From positions 1 through 15,181 of the forward strand of contig DIEW01000087.1 of assembly GCA_002418825.1 (NCBI GenBank): DNA of 15,181 nucleotides. Reading direction: 5' to 3'. The notes below the pieces were generated by a model, which worked only from the letters and a program-made list of their open reading frames with translations, was not told the origin of the DNA and ran no database searches. Shown here in pieces: positions 1 through 7,088 of this stretch. Numbering within the stretch: position 1 is the stretch's first letter; each line of letters begins with the position of its first letter. The translations under genes and the position numbers were made by a program. The DNA is from Syntrophaceae bacterium UBA5764. GTDB lineage: Bacteria; Desulfobacterota; Syntrophia; Syntrophales; Smithellaceae.

Positions 1-328
1 GGTCTAGTTTACAGGGGAAAGGTCATTATTCTATCCCGTCCTACTGTTATTTATTCCCAAAATTGGAGGTCATTTTTTGAATCTAAAAAAATGATTTTTA
101 TCGTAAATAGATGGAAAGGAATTTGAACTGTAAAGTGGGATAATAGGGAAACAAAAATCTCAAAGTAAAACCTTATTCTGAAAATTATTTCTGTTTCATT
201 GTGTTATTATAAAAGGTCTTTATCAAAAAAATAATTTCTTCAGAAGAAAGAGCATGAGTATATCAAGATAAATATGATAAAAAAGATCGTATGTTTTGTC
301 ATTTAGCGCATTACCCGGTTGCTCTGCT
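1..328. other. AT-rich gene-free stretch at left edge
   Basis: No reading frame of useful length with a start and ribosome binding site is visible on either strand; ATGs near 254 and 273 run into stops within about a dozen codons. It lies downstream of mnmA. An imperfect inverted repeat (177-188 with 231-244, arms TCTGAA...AATTAT, 2-nt bulge, about 40 nt between arms) is the only structure I see, and I cannot assign it a role. No convincing intrinsic terminator for mnmA was found here. Confidence 0.6.
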
Positions 329-1411
329 TTATTTAGTTTGTTGTCCTTTACGAATAACGTCGTCAATTACCCCACCACCCAAGACTTCTTCGTCATGGTA
401 AAAAACAACTGCCTGGCCGGGTGTAATCGCTTCCTGAGTTTCATCAAAAACAACGAGTAGTTTTTCATCCTTTCTAGTTACAATGCAGGGTACTTCTTTT
501 TTTCGATAGCGTATCTTTGCCTTTGCGCGTAATGGTAAAGATTCGACCAGTAAGTTCAGATCACTCGCAATTAAACCGGACGCCAGCAGGTCTTCCTTTT
601 GGCCAACAACAACAAGATTATCTCTTTTGTTGAGTGCCAAAACGTAGAGCGGCTTTTTTGCGCTTATTCCCAATCCGCCGCGCTGACCGATGGTGTAATG
701 AATAATGCCGCGATGGTGTCCCAGAATCTCCATGTCCGTATTCACAATATCTCCCGGCGTGGCACTCAAGCCGCGCTCAGAAAAAACACGGCTGTAATCT
801 CCATCAGGCACAAAACAAATATCCTGGCTTTCTTTTCTGTTTGCCGCGCGCAGACCGGCTTTTTTTGCCTTTTCCCTAACCTCGTCTTTGGTTAAATTCC
901 CCAGCGGAAACAAGATAAAAGGCAAATCATTTTTACGAATTGTGTAGAGAAAATAGCTCTGATCTTTGCTTTTATCTTTTGCCCGCAACAAAAGCCAGAC
1001 GTTGTTTCTTTGCTCAATACGCGCGTAGTGACCGGTAGCCAGATAATCAAAGCCGAGATCACGCGCCTTTCCCAAAAGAGCGCCGAATTTCAAATAACGA
1101 TTGCAATCCACGCAGGGATTGGGCGTGCGGCCGCGACTGTATTCTTCAATGAATTTACCAATCACTTTTTCTTCCATTAAATCGGCAAAAGAAAATATCA
1201 AATGAGGAATGCGCAATTGGGCGCAAACCGCGGCCGCATCCGCAACGGATTCGTCAGCAAAACGCCCGGGCTGATTTTGCGCCTGATGCACACCCAAAAG
1301 CATCGTCGCGCCTGTCACATCATAACCCGCCGCGCAAAGCAATAGCGCCGCGACGGAAGAATCCACGCCGCCGCTCATCGCCACCAAAACTTTTTTAGAT
1401 AATTTTTCCAT
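329..1411 (-). CDS. mnmA: tRNA-specific 2-thiouridylase MnmA
   Basis: Cytosolic enzyme that adenylates U34 of tRNA(Lys/Glu/Gln) and transfers persulfide sulfur to make 2-thiouridine. The 360-residue length is typical of the family. Visible motifs are the N-type ATP pyrophosphatase PP-loop SGGVDSS at residues 13-19, the first catalytic cysteine in NPCVDCN (Cys100), GHYAR at 127-131, and the second catalytic cysteine in ESQDICF (Cys199). The C-terminal beta-barrel ends with the usual GQAVVFY (332-338) and a short tail. The ATG start at 1411 puts the PP-loop at its usual distance from the N-terminus; only a weak Shine-Dalgarno precedes it. It is transcribed alone, divergently from the enoyl-CoA hydratase. 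No IscS/NifS partner lies next to it in the window. Nothing looks broken; the call rests on family-defining motifs. Confidence 0.97.
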   Translation of the reverse strand: MEKLSKKVLVAMSGGVDSSVAALLLCAAGYDVTGATMLLGVHQAQNQPGRFADESVADAAAVCAQLRIPHLIFSFADLMEEKVIGKFIEEYSRGRTPNPCVDCNRYLKFGALLGKARDLGFDYLATGHYARIEQRNNVWLLLRAKDKSKDQSYFLYTIRKNDLPFILFPLGNLTKDEVREKAKKAGLRAANRKESQDICFVPDGDYSRVFSERGLSATPGDIVNTDMEILGHHRGIIHYTIGQRGGLGISAKKPLYVLALNKRDNLVVVGQKEDLLASGLIASDLNLLVESLPLRAKAKIRYRKKEVPCIVTRKDEKLLVVFDETQEAITPGQAVVFYHDEEVLGGGVIDDVIRKGQQTK

Positions 1412-1447
1412 ATCACTTATATCTATCTTTTCTGCAAAATTTTATGC

Positions 1448-1476
1448 ATTATCGTGTAAAAAATTCTGAAAAACAA
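1448..1476 (-). promoter_or_regulatory. Candidate sigma70 promoter for mnmA
   Basis: Read on the minus strand, a -35-like TTGTTT (1471-1476) is followed after exactly 17 bp by GATAAT (1448-1453). This places a transcription start about 30 nt before the mnmA ATG. The -10 is good and the -35 is only half matched. The call is inferred from spacing and position. Confidence 0.45.
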
Positions 1477-1528
1477 CCATATTATCAACAGAAAGCGTTG
1501 GTTTTTTGATTTGCAGGTTATCTTATTA

Positions 1529-1545
1529 ACTGTTTTTCAAACAGT
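1529..1545. promoter_or_regulatory. Perfect 7-bp inverted repeat in the mnmA/ech divergent region
   Basis: ACTGTTT-ttc-AAACAGT is a perfect palindrome with a 3-nt centre. It lies about 54 bp upstream of the hydratase -35 and about 52 bp beyond the mnmA -35. It has no T tract, so it is more plausibly an operator half-site pair than a terminator. No regulator gene is adjacent, so the binding factor is unknown. Confidence 0.35.
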
Positions 1546-1598
1546 ATATAATTAACTTTTAATCATTTATTGCAAAATTTTCTTTCTGCCATTTCTTC

Positions 1599-1627
1599 TT
1601 GACACAAGATGGCGTCCTTCTTATAAT
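1599..1627 (+). promoter_or_regulatory. Consensus sigma70 promoter for the enoyl-CoA hydratase
   Basis: The -35 TTGACA (1599-1604) and -10 TATAAT (1622-1627) are both perfect consensus hexamers separated by the optimal 17 bp. Transcription should start near 1634, giving a leader of about 45 nt. That leader carries a strong ribosome binding site, AAGGAG at 1665-1670, 8 nt before the ATG. A promoter this close to consensus suggests high basal expression. Confidence 0.85.
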
Positions 1628-1678
1628 CACGTTTCAAAAATGGACTTTTTTTAAATAAACCTAAAAGGAGAAAGAAAA

Positions 1679-2461
1679 ATGGCTTTTAATTATGAGAAGT
1701 TAAATGTGGAACAAGACGGAATGGTGGTCATTGCGGCCATTAATCATCCGCCGGCAAATTCTATGGGACAGGGTGTTTTGAGGGATCTGGACGATCTTTT
1801 GACAAAATGTGAAAATGATGATTCCGTGCGTGTCATCATCATTACCGGCAGCGGTAATAAATTATTTTCCGCCGGTGCGGATATTACCGAATTTGCCAGC
1901 CTTCAGGCCGGAAACGTTCCCAAATATAACGGCAACGAAATTTATTTCAAAATTGAAAATTATCCCAAAGTAGTTATCGCCGCTATGCAGGGCGGCGCCT
2001 ACGGCGGCGGTTTAGAACTGGCCTGTGTCTGCCATCTGAGAATCATGGCGGAAGAAGCGACTCTGGGACTGCCCGAAGTGAAGCTCGGCCTGAACCCCGG
2101 CTGGGGGGGCACGCAGCGCCTGCCGCGCTTCATCGGCAAAACCAAAGCTTTAGAGCTGATGTTGACGGGTGATTTCATGTCATCGAAAGAAGCCCTGACG
2201 CTGGGTCTCTTAAACAAGGTTGTGCCGCAGGCTGAAGTTCTGGAAACGGCCAAAAAGCTGGCCAAGAAACTGGCTGCCGGCGCTCCTGTCGCGCAGCGCG
2301 AAATCATGAAAGCCGTGCGTCTGGGGCTGGAAACAAGTCTCTATGACGGCGTTATGAAAATCGAAGCCGCCGCTAGCAAAGCGCTGCAGTTTACGGAAGA
2401 TTTCAAAGAAGGCGCCAAAGCCTTCCTGGAAAAAAGACCGCCCAATTTCAAAGGCCGTTAA
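1679..2461 (+). CDS. Enoyl-CoA hydratase/isomerase (crotonase family)
   Basis: Crotonase-fold enzyme of 260 residues, the usual length, expected to hydrate a 2-enoyl-CoA to 3-hydroxyacyl-CoA in beta-oxidation or fermentative acyl-CoA metabolism. The CoA/oxyanion-hole segment FSAGADI is at 63-69 and the GGGLELA block at 109-115. The two catalytic glutamates of true hydratases align with Glu113 (in GLELA) and Glu133 (in GLPEVKLG), followed by PGWGGTQRLPR at 140-150. The C-terminus EKRPPNFKGR is typical. Both acids being present favours hydratase over isomerase or decarboxylase relatives, but substrate chain length cannot be read from sequence. The start is fixed by AAGGAG 8 nt upstream and a consensus promoter. 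An ADP-forming acyl-CoA synthetase follows, so the gene may serve acyl-CoA degradation or fermentation. Confidence 0.93.
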   Translation: MAFNYEKLNVEQDGMVVIAAINHPPANSMGQGVLRDLDDLLTKCENDDSVRVIIITGSGNKLFSAGADITEFASLQAGNVPKYNGNEIYFKIENYPKVVIAAMQGGAYGGGLELACVCHLRIMAEEATLGLPEVKLGLNPGWGGTQRLPRFIGKTKALELMLTGDFMSSKEALTLGLLNKVVPQAEVLETAKKLAKKLAAGAPVAQREIMKAVRLGLETSLYDGVMKIEAAASKALQFTEDFKEGAKAFLEKRPPNFKGR

Positions 2462-2484
2462 TCTTCGTAAAAATTCAATTTATG

Positions 2485-2530
2485 GTCAGGATGCCCCCCC
2501 CTTCTGTTTTCGCGCGAGGGGCATCCTGAC
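2485..2530 (+). terminator. 13-bp perfect hairpin after the hydratase gene
   Basis: GTCAGGATGCCCC (2485-2497) pairs perfectly with GGGGCATCCTGAC (2518-2530) around a 20-nt loop, starting 24 nt after the hydratase stop. The stem is strong, but TAAAGCG follows rather than a T tract, so classical intrinsic termination is doubtful. It could act as an mRNA 3'-end stabiliser, a processing site or an attenuator that limits read-through into the synthetase gene. Confidence 0.5.
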
Positions 2531-2630
2531 TAAAGCGTTTAGGTGCGGCAGATAGCGATAATCAACCGGCTGGATTTGCATCAAATAGGGGCTTTTTCCC
2601 CGGCCGATTTGCTTAAAGGCAGTTTTTTAG

Positions 2631-4724
2631 ATGGAAACGTTTTTCTATCCGCGTTCTCTGGTGGTCTTTGGAGCCTCCGCCACCAAGAAAAAGCTGGCGA
2701 ATATCGTATTACTTAATAATTTGCAAAACGGATATCAGGGCAAACTATACGGCATCGGCTCTCAGGAAGGAGAGCTCAATGGCATTAAGATTTATAAAAA
2801 TGTTATGGAGCTACCCGAAACGCCGGACGTGGCCATTTTTCTTACTCCGGCCAAAACAATTCCTCCTCTGATGCGCGCCTGCGGGGAAAAAGGGATCACT
2901 CACGTCGTTATCGAATCAGGCGGTTTCAGCGAATATTCCCGGCGAGAAAAAACACTGGAAGAAGAAGTTGCGCAAATCGCCGGTAAATACGGCATGAAGG
3001 TTATCGGCCCCAACTGTGTGGGGACAATAAATTTTGACATCAAAATGATGATGCCCTTCGGTTTCTTCAGCAATATTCCGGCAGAGGCGGGAAAAGTGGC
3101 GCTCATCGTTCAAAGCGGCGGCGTGGGAGGAACCTTTCTTCGTTCTTTTTACGGATACGGCGTCACGCCGGGAAAATTTGTGGCCACCGGCAACAAACTG
3201 CAACTCGATGAAACGCATTTTCTGGAATATTTATTACAAGACGAGAAAACCGAAATAATTACGGCGTATCTGGAAGGATTCAAGCGTGGCAGAGATTTTT
3301 TTAATCTGGCCATGCGCTCCCCCAAGCCGATTATTGTTTTAAAATCCAACCGCAGCCGGGCGAGCGAAAAAATAGCCCAATCTCACACAACGGCTCTTTC
3401 CGGCAACGATGACGTGGCGGACGCGGTTTTTAAGCAAGCCGCGATAATCAGGGTGGAAGATGAAATCAATTTAATCAACGCCGTAAAAATCCTCGGGCTT
3501 CCGCTTATGCGGGGACGGTGCGTCGCTGTTCTTTCCCGCTCCGGGGGACACGCCGTTTTGACCGCGGACGCCTGCGCTAAATTCGGCTTTGAAATGAAGC
3601 CGTTTCCGGAATCTTTTTTAGAAAAACTGAAAACTATTTATCACACACGAGTAATTGCGCATCAAAACCCTTTAGATTTAGGGGAAATTTTCGATTACAC
3701 GATATTTATCGACATACTGGAAGAAGCTCTGAAACTGGATACTTTTGATGGCGTGCTTTTTAACCATCTTTATATCGCGCAATATGAATCGCATATGTCA
3801 CGCACTTTTTTGCAGGGCGTGGAAAAGCTGGTGGCTAAATATAAAAAACCGGTCGCGCTGGCGATGATTTCCGAACGGGAAGAAATGCTGGATGTTTCCA
3901 AAAATTATTCTTTCCCGATCTTTACATCGCCCCTGGAAGCAGCAGACGCCCTGCACACATCGCTTGCCTATTATGAAAAAAGGCTTTTCCGCGACAACAG
4001 AGGAAAAGAACCTGTTTATAAAATTGATAAAAATGTTATTCAAAATATCAGGCAACGATGCGACGCGGAAAAAAGAATCGCGCTGACCAATGAAGCGCTG
4101 GAAATATGCGCCGCCTGCGGAAGCGAAGCGGTGAAAAGCCAGGTATTGAGTGATGATTTTTCTCCGGGGAGAATTTCGCTGCGTTACCCGGTCGCGTTAA
4201 AGCTCCTTTCGCGTGACGCCTCCCACAAAACGGACATTGGAGGCGTTCGGCTCAACATCCGCAACAAAAAGGATCTGCTTAGAGCTTCCGCGGAAATGAA
4301 ATCAGCAATAAAAAAGTTAAAACCACGTCCGGCAGTTGACGGCTTTCTTGTTCAGGAAATGGCGAAAGAGGGGGCCGAATTTTTTGTCGGCGGCCGGCGC
4401 GACTCAACTTTCGGGCCAATAGTCATGGTGGGCCTGGGCGGTATTTATATCGAAATATTCAAGGACACGGCCATTCGCCTGGCTCCGGTAACAAAGCGAG
4501 AAGCAAAGGAAATGCTCCAGGAGCTGAAGGCTTATCCGTTGCTGCAGGGAGCCAGAGGAGAAAAGCGCGCGGATATTAACGCTCTTGTCGATGTTATATG
4601 CAGGGTTTCGTTTATGATGACCGCCGAAGCCGGTATCGGCCAGATAGATTTAAATCCCGTAATCGTGCATCCGCAGGGACAGGGCGTGTCTATCGTGGAC
4701 GCGCGTGTGTTTTTTGAGAAATAA
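2631..4724 (+). CDS. ADP-forming acyl-CoA synthetase (acetate--CoA ligase family), fused alpha-beta
   Basis: Expected to interconvert acyl-CoA + ADP + Pi with free acid + CoA + ATP in the cytosol. The 697 residues show the standard fused order. The CoA-binding Rossmann domain covers about 1-130, with VFGAS near 12-16 and GPNCVGT at 126-132. The ligase-CoA domain runs from about 150 to 450 and carries the phospho-accepting histidine in SHTTALSG (His252). A C-terminal ATP-grasp_5 domain covers about 480-697, with HKTDIGG at 532-538 (second swinging-loop histidine), GLGGIYIE at 601-608 and IDLNPVIV at 672-679. Both key histidines are present, so it should be active. The substrate is not readable: acetyl, propionyl, aromatic and branched acyl members all exist. 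An in-frame TAG directly before the ATG fixes the start; AAAGG lies 11 nt upstream. Its place after an enoyl-CoA hydratase and before an MFS carrier fits energy-conserving acid release or acid activation. Confidence 0.92.
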   Translation: METFFYPRSLVVFGASATKKKLANIVLLNNLQNGYQGKLYGIGSQEGELNGIKIYKNVMELPETPDVAIFLTPAKTIPPLMRACGEKGITHVVIESGGFSEYSRREKTLEEEVAQIAGKYGMKVIGPNCVGTINFDIKMMMPFGFFSNIPAEAGKVALIVQSGGVGGTFLRSFYGYGVTPGKFVATGNKLQLDETHFLEYLLQDEKTEIITAYLEGFKRGRDFFNLAMRSPKPIIVLKSNRSRASEKIAQSHTTALSGNDDVADAVFKQAAIIRVEDEINLINAVKILGLPLMRGRCVAVLSRSGGHAVLTADACAKFGFEMKPFPESFLEKLKTIYHTRVIAHQNPLDLGEIFDYTIFIDILEEALKLDTFDGVLFNHLYIAQYESHMSRTFLQGVEKLVAKYKKPVALAMISEREEMLDVSKNYSFPIFTSPLEAADALHTSLAYYEKRLFRDNRGKEPVYKIDKNVIQNIRQRCDAEKRIALTNEALEICAACGSEAVKSQVLSDDFSPGRISLRYPVALKLLSRDASHKTDIGGVRLNIRNKKDLLRASAEMKSAIKKLKPRPAVDGFLVQEMAKEGAEFFVGGRRDSTFGPIVMVGLGGIYIEIFKDTAIRLAPVTKREAKEMLQELKAYPLLQGARGEKRADINALVDVICRVSFMMTAEAGIGQIDLNPVIVHPQGQGVSIVDARVFFEK

Positions 4725-4762
4725 GATTTTCGGCGTTTATCCTCCCGATAAAATCTTTTTTT
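4723..4762 (+). terminator. Intrinsic terminator after the acyl-CoA synthetase
   Basis: AAGATTTT (4723-4730) pairs with AAAATCTT (4750-4757). A further CGG/CCG pairing lies inside a 2-nt bulge, and a run of seven T (4756-4762) follows. The 5' arm begins within the synthetase stop codon. It should separate the synthetase transcript from the MFS gene. Confidence 0.75.
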
Positions 4763-4786
4763 AATTATATTATCTTTAATTTACAA

Positions 4787-4803
4787 GCACGCTGACTGCG
4801 TGC
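4787..4803 (+). promoter_or_regulatory. Small hairpin in the MFS gene leader
   Basis: GCACGC-tgact-GCGTGC forms a 6-bp GC-rich stem with a 5-nt loop, ending 15 nt before the MFS ATG. The usual Shine-Dalgarno position has only AAAGAAACG. The stem could influence translation initiation, but it may be coincidental. Confidence 0.3.
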
Positions 4804-4818
4804 ATTAAAGAAACGTTT

Positions 4819-6021
4819 ATGCAGAAATACATTATTTTAATTGCCGCTTTTTTTATTCAGCTGTGTTTAGGCGCCGGTTACTCCTGGAGCACTTTTGTTC
4901 CCGCCTTAAAAGAATTTTACGGGCTCACGACCGCGCAGACCCAATCTATTTTCGGGACGGGCTCGCTCGCGGCCACCATTCTTATTTTTCTCGGAGGCCG
5001 TATTCAGGATCGCCTGGGCCCAAAAATTCCCGCCTTTATCGGAGGAATAATTTTCAGCAGCAGTTATATATTGGCCGGTTACTCAAGCGGCTCTTATCCG
5101 GCGCTTTTGATTTTTCTCGGTATCCTGGCGCCCGCCGGTGTCGGACTTGCCTATTTGTGCCCTATCGCGTGCTCGGTGAAATGGTTTCCGGATCATAAAA
5201 GCATGGTAACGGGGTTTGCTGTGGCCGGATTCGGCGGCAGCGCGATGATTATTTCTCAGTTTGGAGAATATCTTCTCTCGCAGCAAATAGACGTCTTGAC
5301 AATTTTTAAATATATGGGATTCGGTTTTATAACGCTTCTGGCTATTGCCACTATGTTTTTAAAAAACCCGCCGCAGGCTGACAATGAGCCTGAATTCATC
5401 ACGAACACAAATATGTCCGCCCTTTTCCAAGACCGCAAATTCTTGGGGCTTTTATGCGGCATTTTCCCGTGCTTTTGTGTTGGCCTCATGATTATCGGCA
5501 ACATTAAGCCTTTTGGCCTTTCGCTTCGTCTTGATGTCGCGGTTGCCGGCGCGGCCGTGACCATTCTCGCTCTTTTTAACGCGCTAGGAAGATTAGCCTG
5601 GGGATTCGCGGGAAGCGTGGTGGAGGGTAAAAAAATTATCCTTATATCACTTGTCAGCACCACCATAGTGATCCTCGCCGCGCCTTTTCTGGTGAAAAGC
5701 ACCGCCACTTTTTATCTGTTTACGATTTTAGCCGGATTTAATTACAGCGCGTGTCTCGTGCTTTACGCCGCTGAAGTTGCCAATCAGTATGGAACCGAGA
5801 AAATGGGAACCGTATATTCAACGCTTTTCTTAAGCAACGGTATTGCCGGTTTTGTTTCGCCGACATTAGCCGGGAAAATTTTTGACATCACCGGTTCTTA
5901 CACACCCGCTTTTTTAATTTTCGGATTTATTTCCTTGATTTCGGTGTTTCTTTTTTATTTTATTTATAAACCACAGAAGATTAGCAAAACCGATGCTGGC
6001 TTATATCCGCCGCGTCTATAG
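4819..6021 (+). CDS. MFS transporter, oxalate/formate antiporter (OFA) type
   Basis: Inner-membrane carrier of 400 residues with about 12 hydrophobic segments in two six-helix halves. The N-terminus (GAGYSWSTFVPALKEFYGLT) and the loop 2-3 motif GGRIQDRLGPK resemble the OFA/monocarboxylate branch of the major facilitator superfamily. Its members move small carboxylates such as oxalate, formate, lactate or related acids. A central cytoplasmic loop (about 180-205) divides the halves, and an NALGRLAWG element opens the second half. The substrate is inferred only at family level. It follows an ADP-forming acyl-CoA synthetase after a terminator, so it may be separately transcribed yet functionally linked as importer or exporter of the organic acid handled there. 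The ribosome binding site is weak. The gene converges on cydB with 19 bp between stops. Confidence 0.85.
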   Translation: MQKYIILIAAFFIQLCLGAGYSWSTFVPALKEFYGLTTAQTQSIFGTGSLAATILIFLGGRIQDRLGPKIPAFIGGIIFSSSYILAGYSSGSYPALLIFLGILAPAGVGLAYLCPIACSVKWFPDHKSMVTGFAVAGFGGSAMIISQFGEYLLSQQIDVLTIFKYMGFGFITLLAIATMFLKNPPQADNEPEFITNTNMSALFQDRKFLGLLCGIFPCFCVGLMIIGNIKPFGLSLRLDVAVAGAAVTILALFNALGRLAWGFAGSVVEGKKIILISLVSTTIVILAAPFLVKSTATFYLFTILAGFNYSACLVLYAAEVANQYGTEKMGTVYSTLFLSNGIAGFVSPTLAGKIFDITGSYTPAFLIFGFISLISVFLFYFIYKPQKISKTDAGLYPPRL

Positions 6022-6040
6022 AAACACTTGTGAAAAATCG

Positions 6041-7048
6041 TTAATAGTGGCGCGCCTGGGCTTTGCCCTTGAATATTCGGTAAACAAAAATGGTATACGC
6101 GATAACAATCGGCATGCCAATCAGCGCGATTATGCTCATCACCTGCAGAGTGTATAGAGTTGTTGAGCCATTGTAAATGGTGATGCTCAGGTGGGGAGCG
6201 TCAATACCCTTGATGATATTGGGGAAATGAGCGGCTGTCGCCGCGATCCATAATCCCCAAAAAAACAAAGAAGATTTCCAGAATAAAGCCTTATCGTTTT
6301 CATTTCTTAACGAAAATAATATTTCCGCCAGACCAAGCATGGAAAGAAGTACGGCGACGTAAAACAGCGCATTGGACAAAAGCGCCGGGAAAATAAGCGC
6401 CATAACCACAAAATAGACAGCCGCCGTCGCCACATTCACCCATAATATAATGTAGAGCGCTTCCCGGCAGCGAAGCTGCAAATCATCTTCCGTTTTTAAG
6501 ACAGCGTAGGAAGCCCCTTGCATAAGAACGGCAGCTAAGGCAACAATGCCAAACAAAAGCGGAACAGGACGCATCAGCGTCAAAACACTTCCCGCAAACT
6601 CCATCTTGTAATTAAGCGGCACGCCATATATCACATTTCCCAGCGCCACACCAAAAAGCAGCGTGGCCAATCCACTTCCCGCGAGAAGAACTTTTTCCCA
6701 AAGCCAGGCTCTTTTCTCATCGTTAGCTCGAAACTCCATCGAAACCGCCCGAAAAATCAGCGCGAATAAAACAAGCAGCATTGCCGGATAAAAACCGGAT
6801 AACGCTGTGGCGTAAGCGTGCGGGAAAGCGGCAAAGAGCGCGCCGGCTCCGGTAACCAGCCACACTTCGTTGCCGTCCCAAACCGGCCCTATCGAATTAA
6901 TCAGAATATCCTTTTCTTTTTTGCTTTTTCCGACAAAAGGAAGGAGCATCCCCACTCCCAAATCAAAACCGTCTAGAAGCGCGTAACCTAAAAAAAGAAA
7001 CGCGATCAAAAAGAACCACAGTAATTGAAAATTTTGAATATTTTCCAC
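6041..7048 (-). CDS. cydB: Cytochrome bd ubiquinol oxidase subunit II
   Basis: Membrane subunit of the bd-type quinol:oxygen oxidoreductase, 335 residues, the usual CydB length. Recognisable features are the N-terminal LLDGFDLGVGMLLPF segment, the NSIGPVWDGNEVWLV block, and the FRAVSMEFR segment near 90-100, with hydrophobic helices throughout. The start is GTG at 7048, supported by AAGGA about 9 nt upstream; no better ATG exists. It lies 40 bp downstream of cydA and is surely co-transcribed with it. No room exists after it for a cydX-type small subunit gene: the MFS stop lies 19 bp beyond. The cydDC exporter genes are not in the window. In an apparently anaerobic host the likely role is oxygen scavenging at low oxygen tension. 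Confidence 0.95.
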   Translation of the reverse strand: MENIQNFQLLWFFLIAFLFLGYALLDGFDLGVGMLLPFVGKSKKEKDILINSIGPVWDGNEVWLVTGAGALFAAFPHAYATALSGFYPAMLLVLFALIFRAVSMEFRANDEKRAWLWEKVLLAGSGLATLLFGVALGNVIYGVPLNYKMEFAGSVLTLMRPVPLLFGIVALAAVLMQGASYAVLKTEDDLQLRCREALYIILWVNVATAAVYFVVMALIFPALLSNALFYVAVLLSMLGLAEILFSLRNENDKALFWKSSLFFWGLWIAATAAHFPNIIKGIDAPHLSITIYNGSTTLYTLQVMSIIALIGMPIVIAYTIFVYRIFKGKAQARHY

Positions 7049-7088
7049 TTTGCTTTTTCCTTGTTCAAATTCCCAGAGAGTTAATAAA

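Noticed and set aside
1..90. GGGA/GGTC-rich pieces at the left edge that recall decayed repeats flanking IS200-like or RAYT elements
   Set aside because: No repeat pair, target duplication or transposase fragment could be shown within the window; it may be the end of something outside it.
131..150. Two GGGA-type repeats (TGGGA then AGGGA) reminiscent of MraZ boxes
   Set aside because: Only two imperfect copies with 9-bp spacing, no mraZ gene downstream on that strand, and the region is otherwise low-complexity AT-rich sequence.
599..895. 98-residue open frame on the plus strand inside mnmA
   Set aside because: It is antisense to a gene with full family motifs, has no ribosome binding site, and its protein has no recognisable features.
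6022..6040. Search for a cydX-like small gene or terminator between the MFS gene and cydB
   Set aside because: The gap is 19 bp with no stem-loop and no room for a gene.
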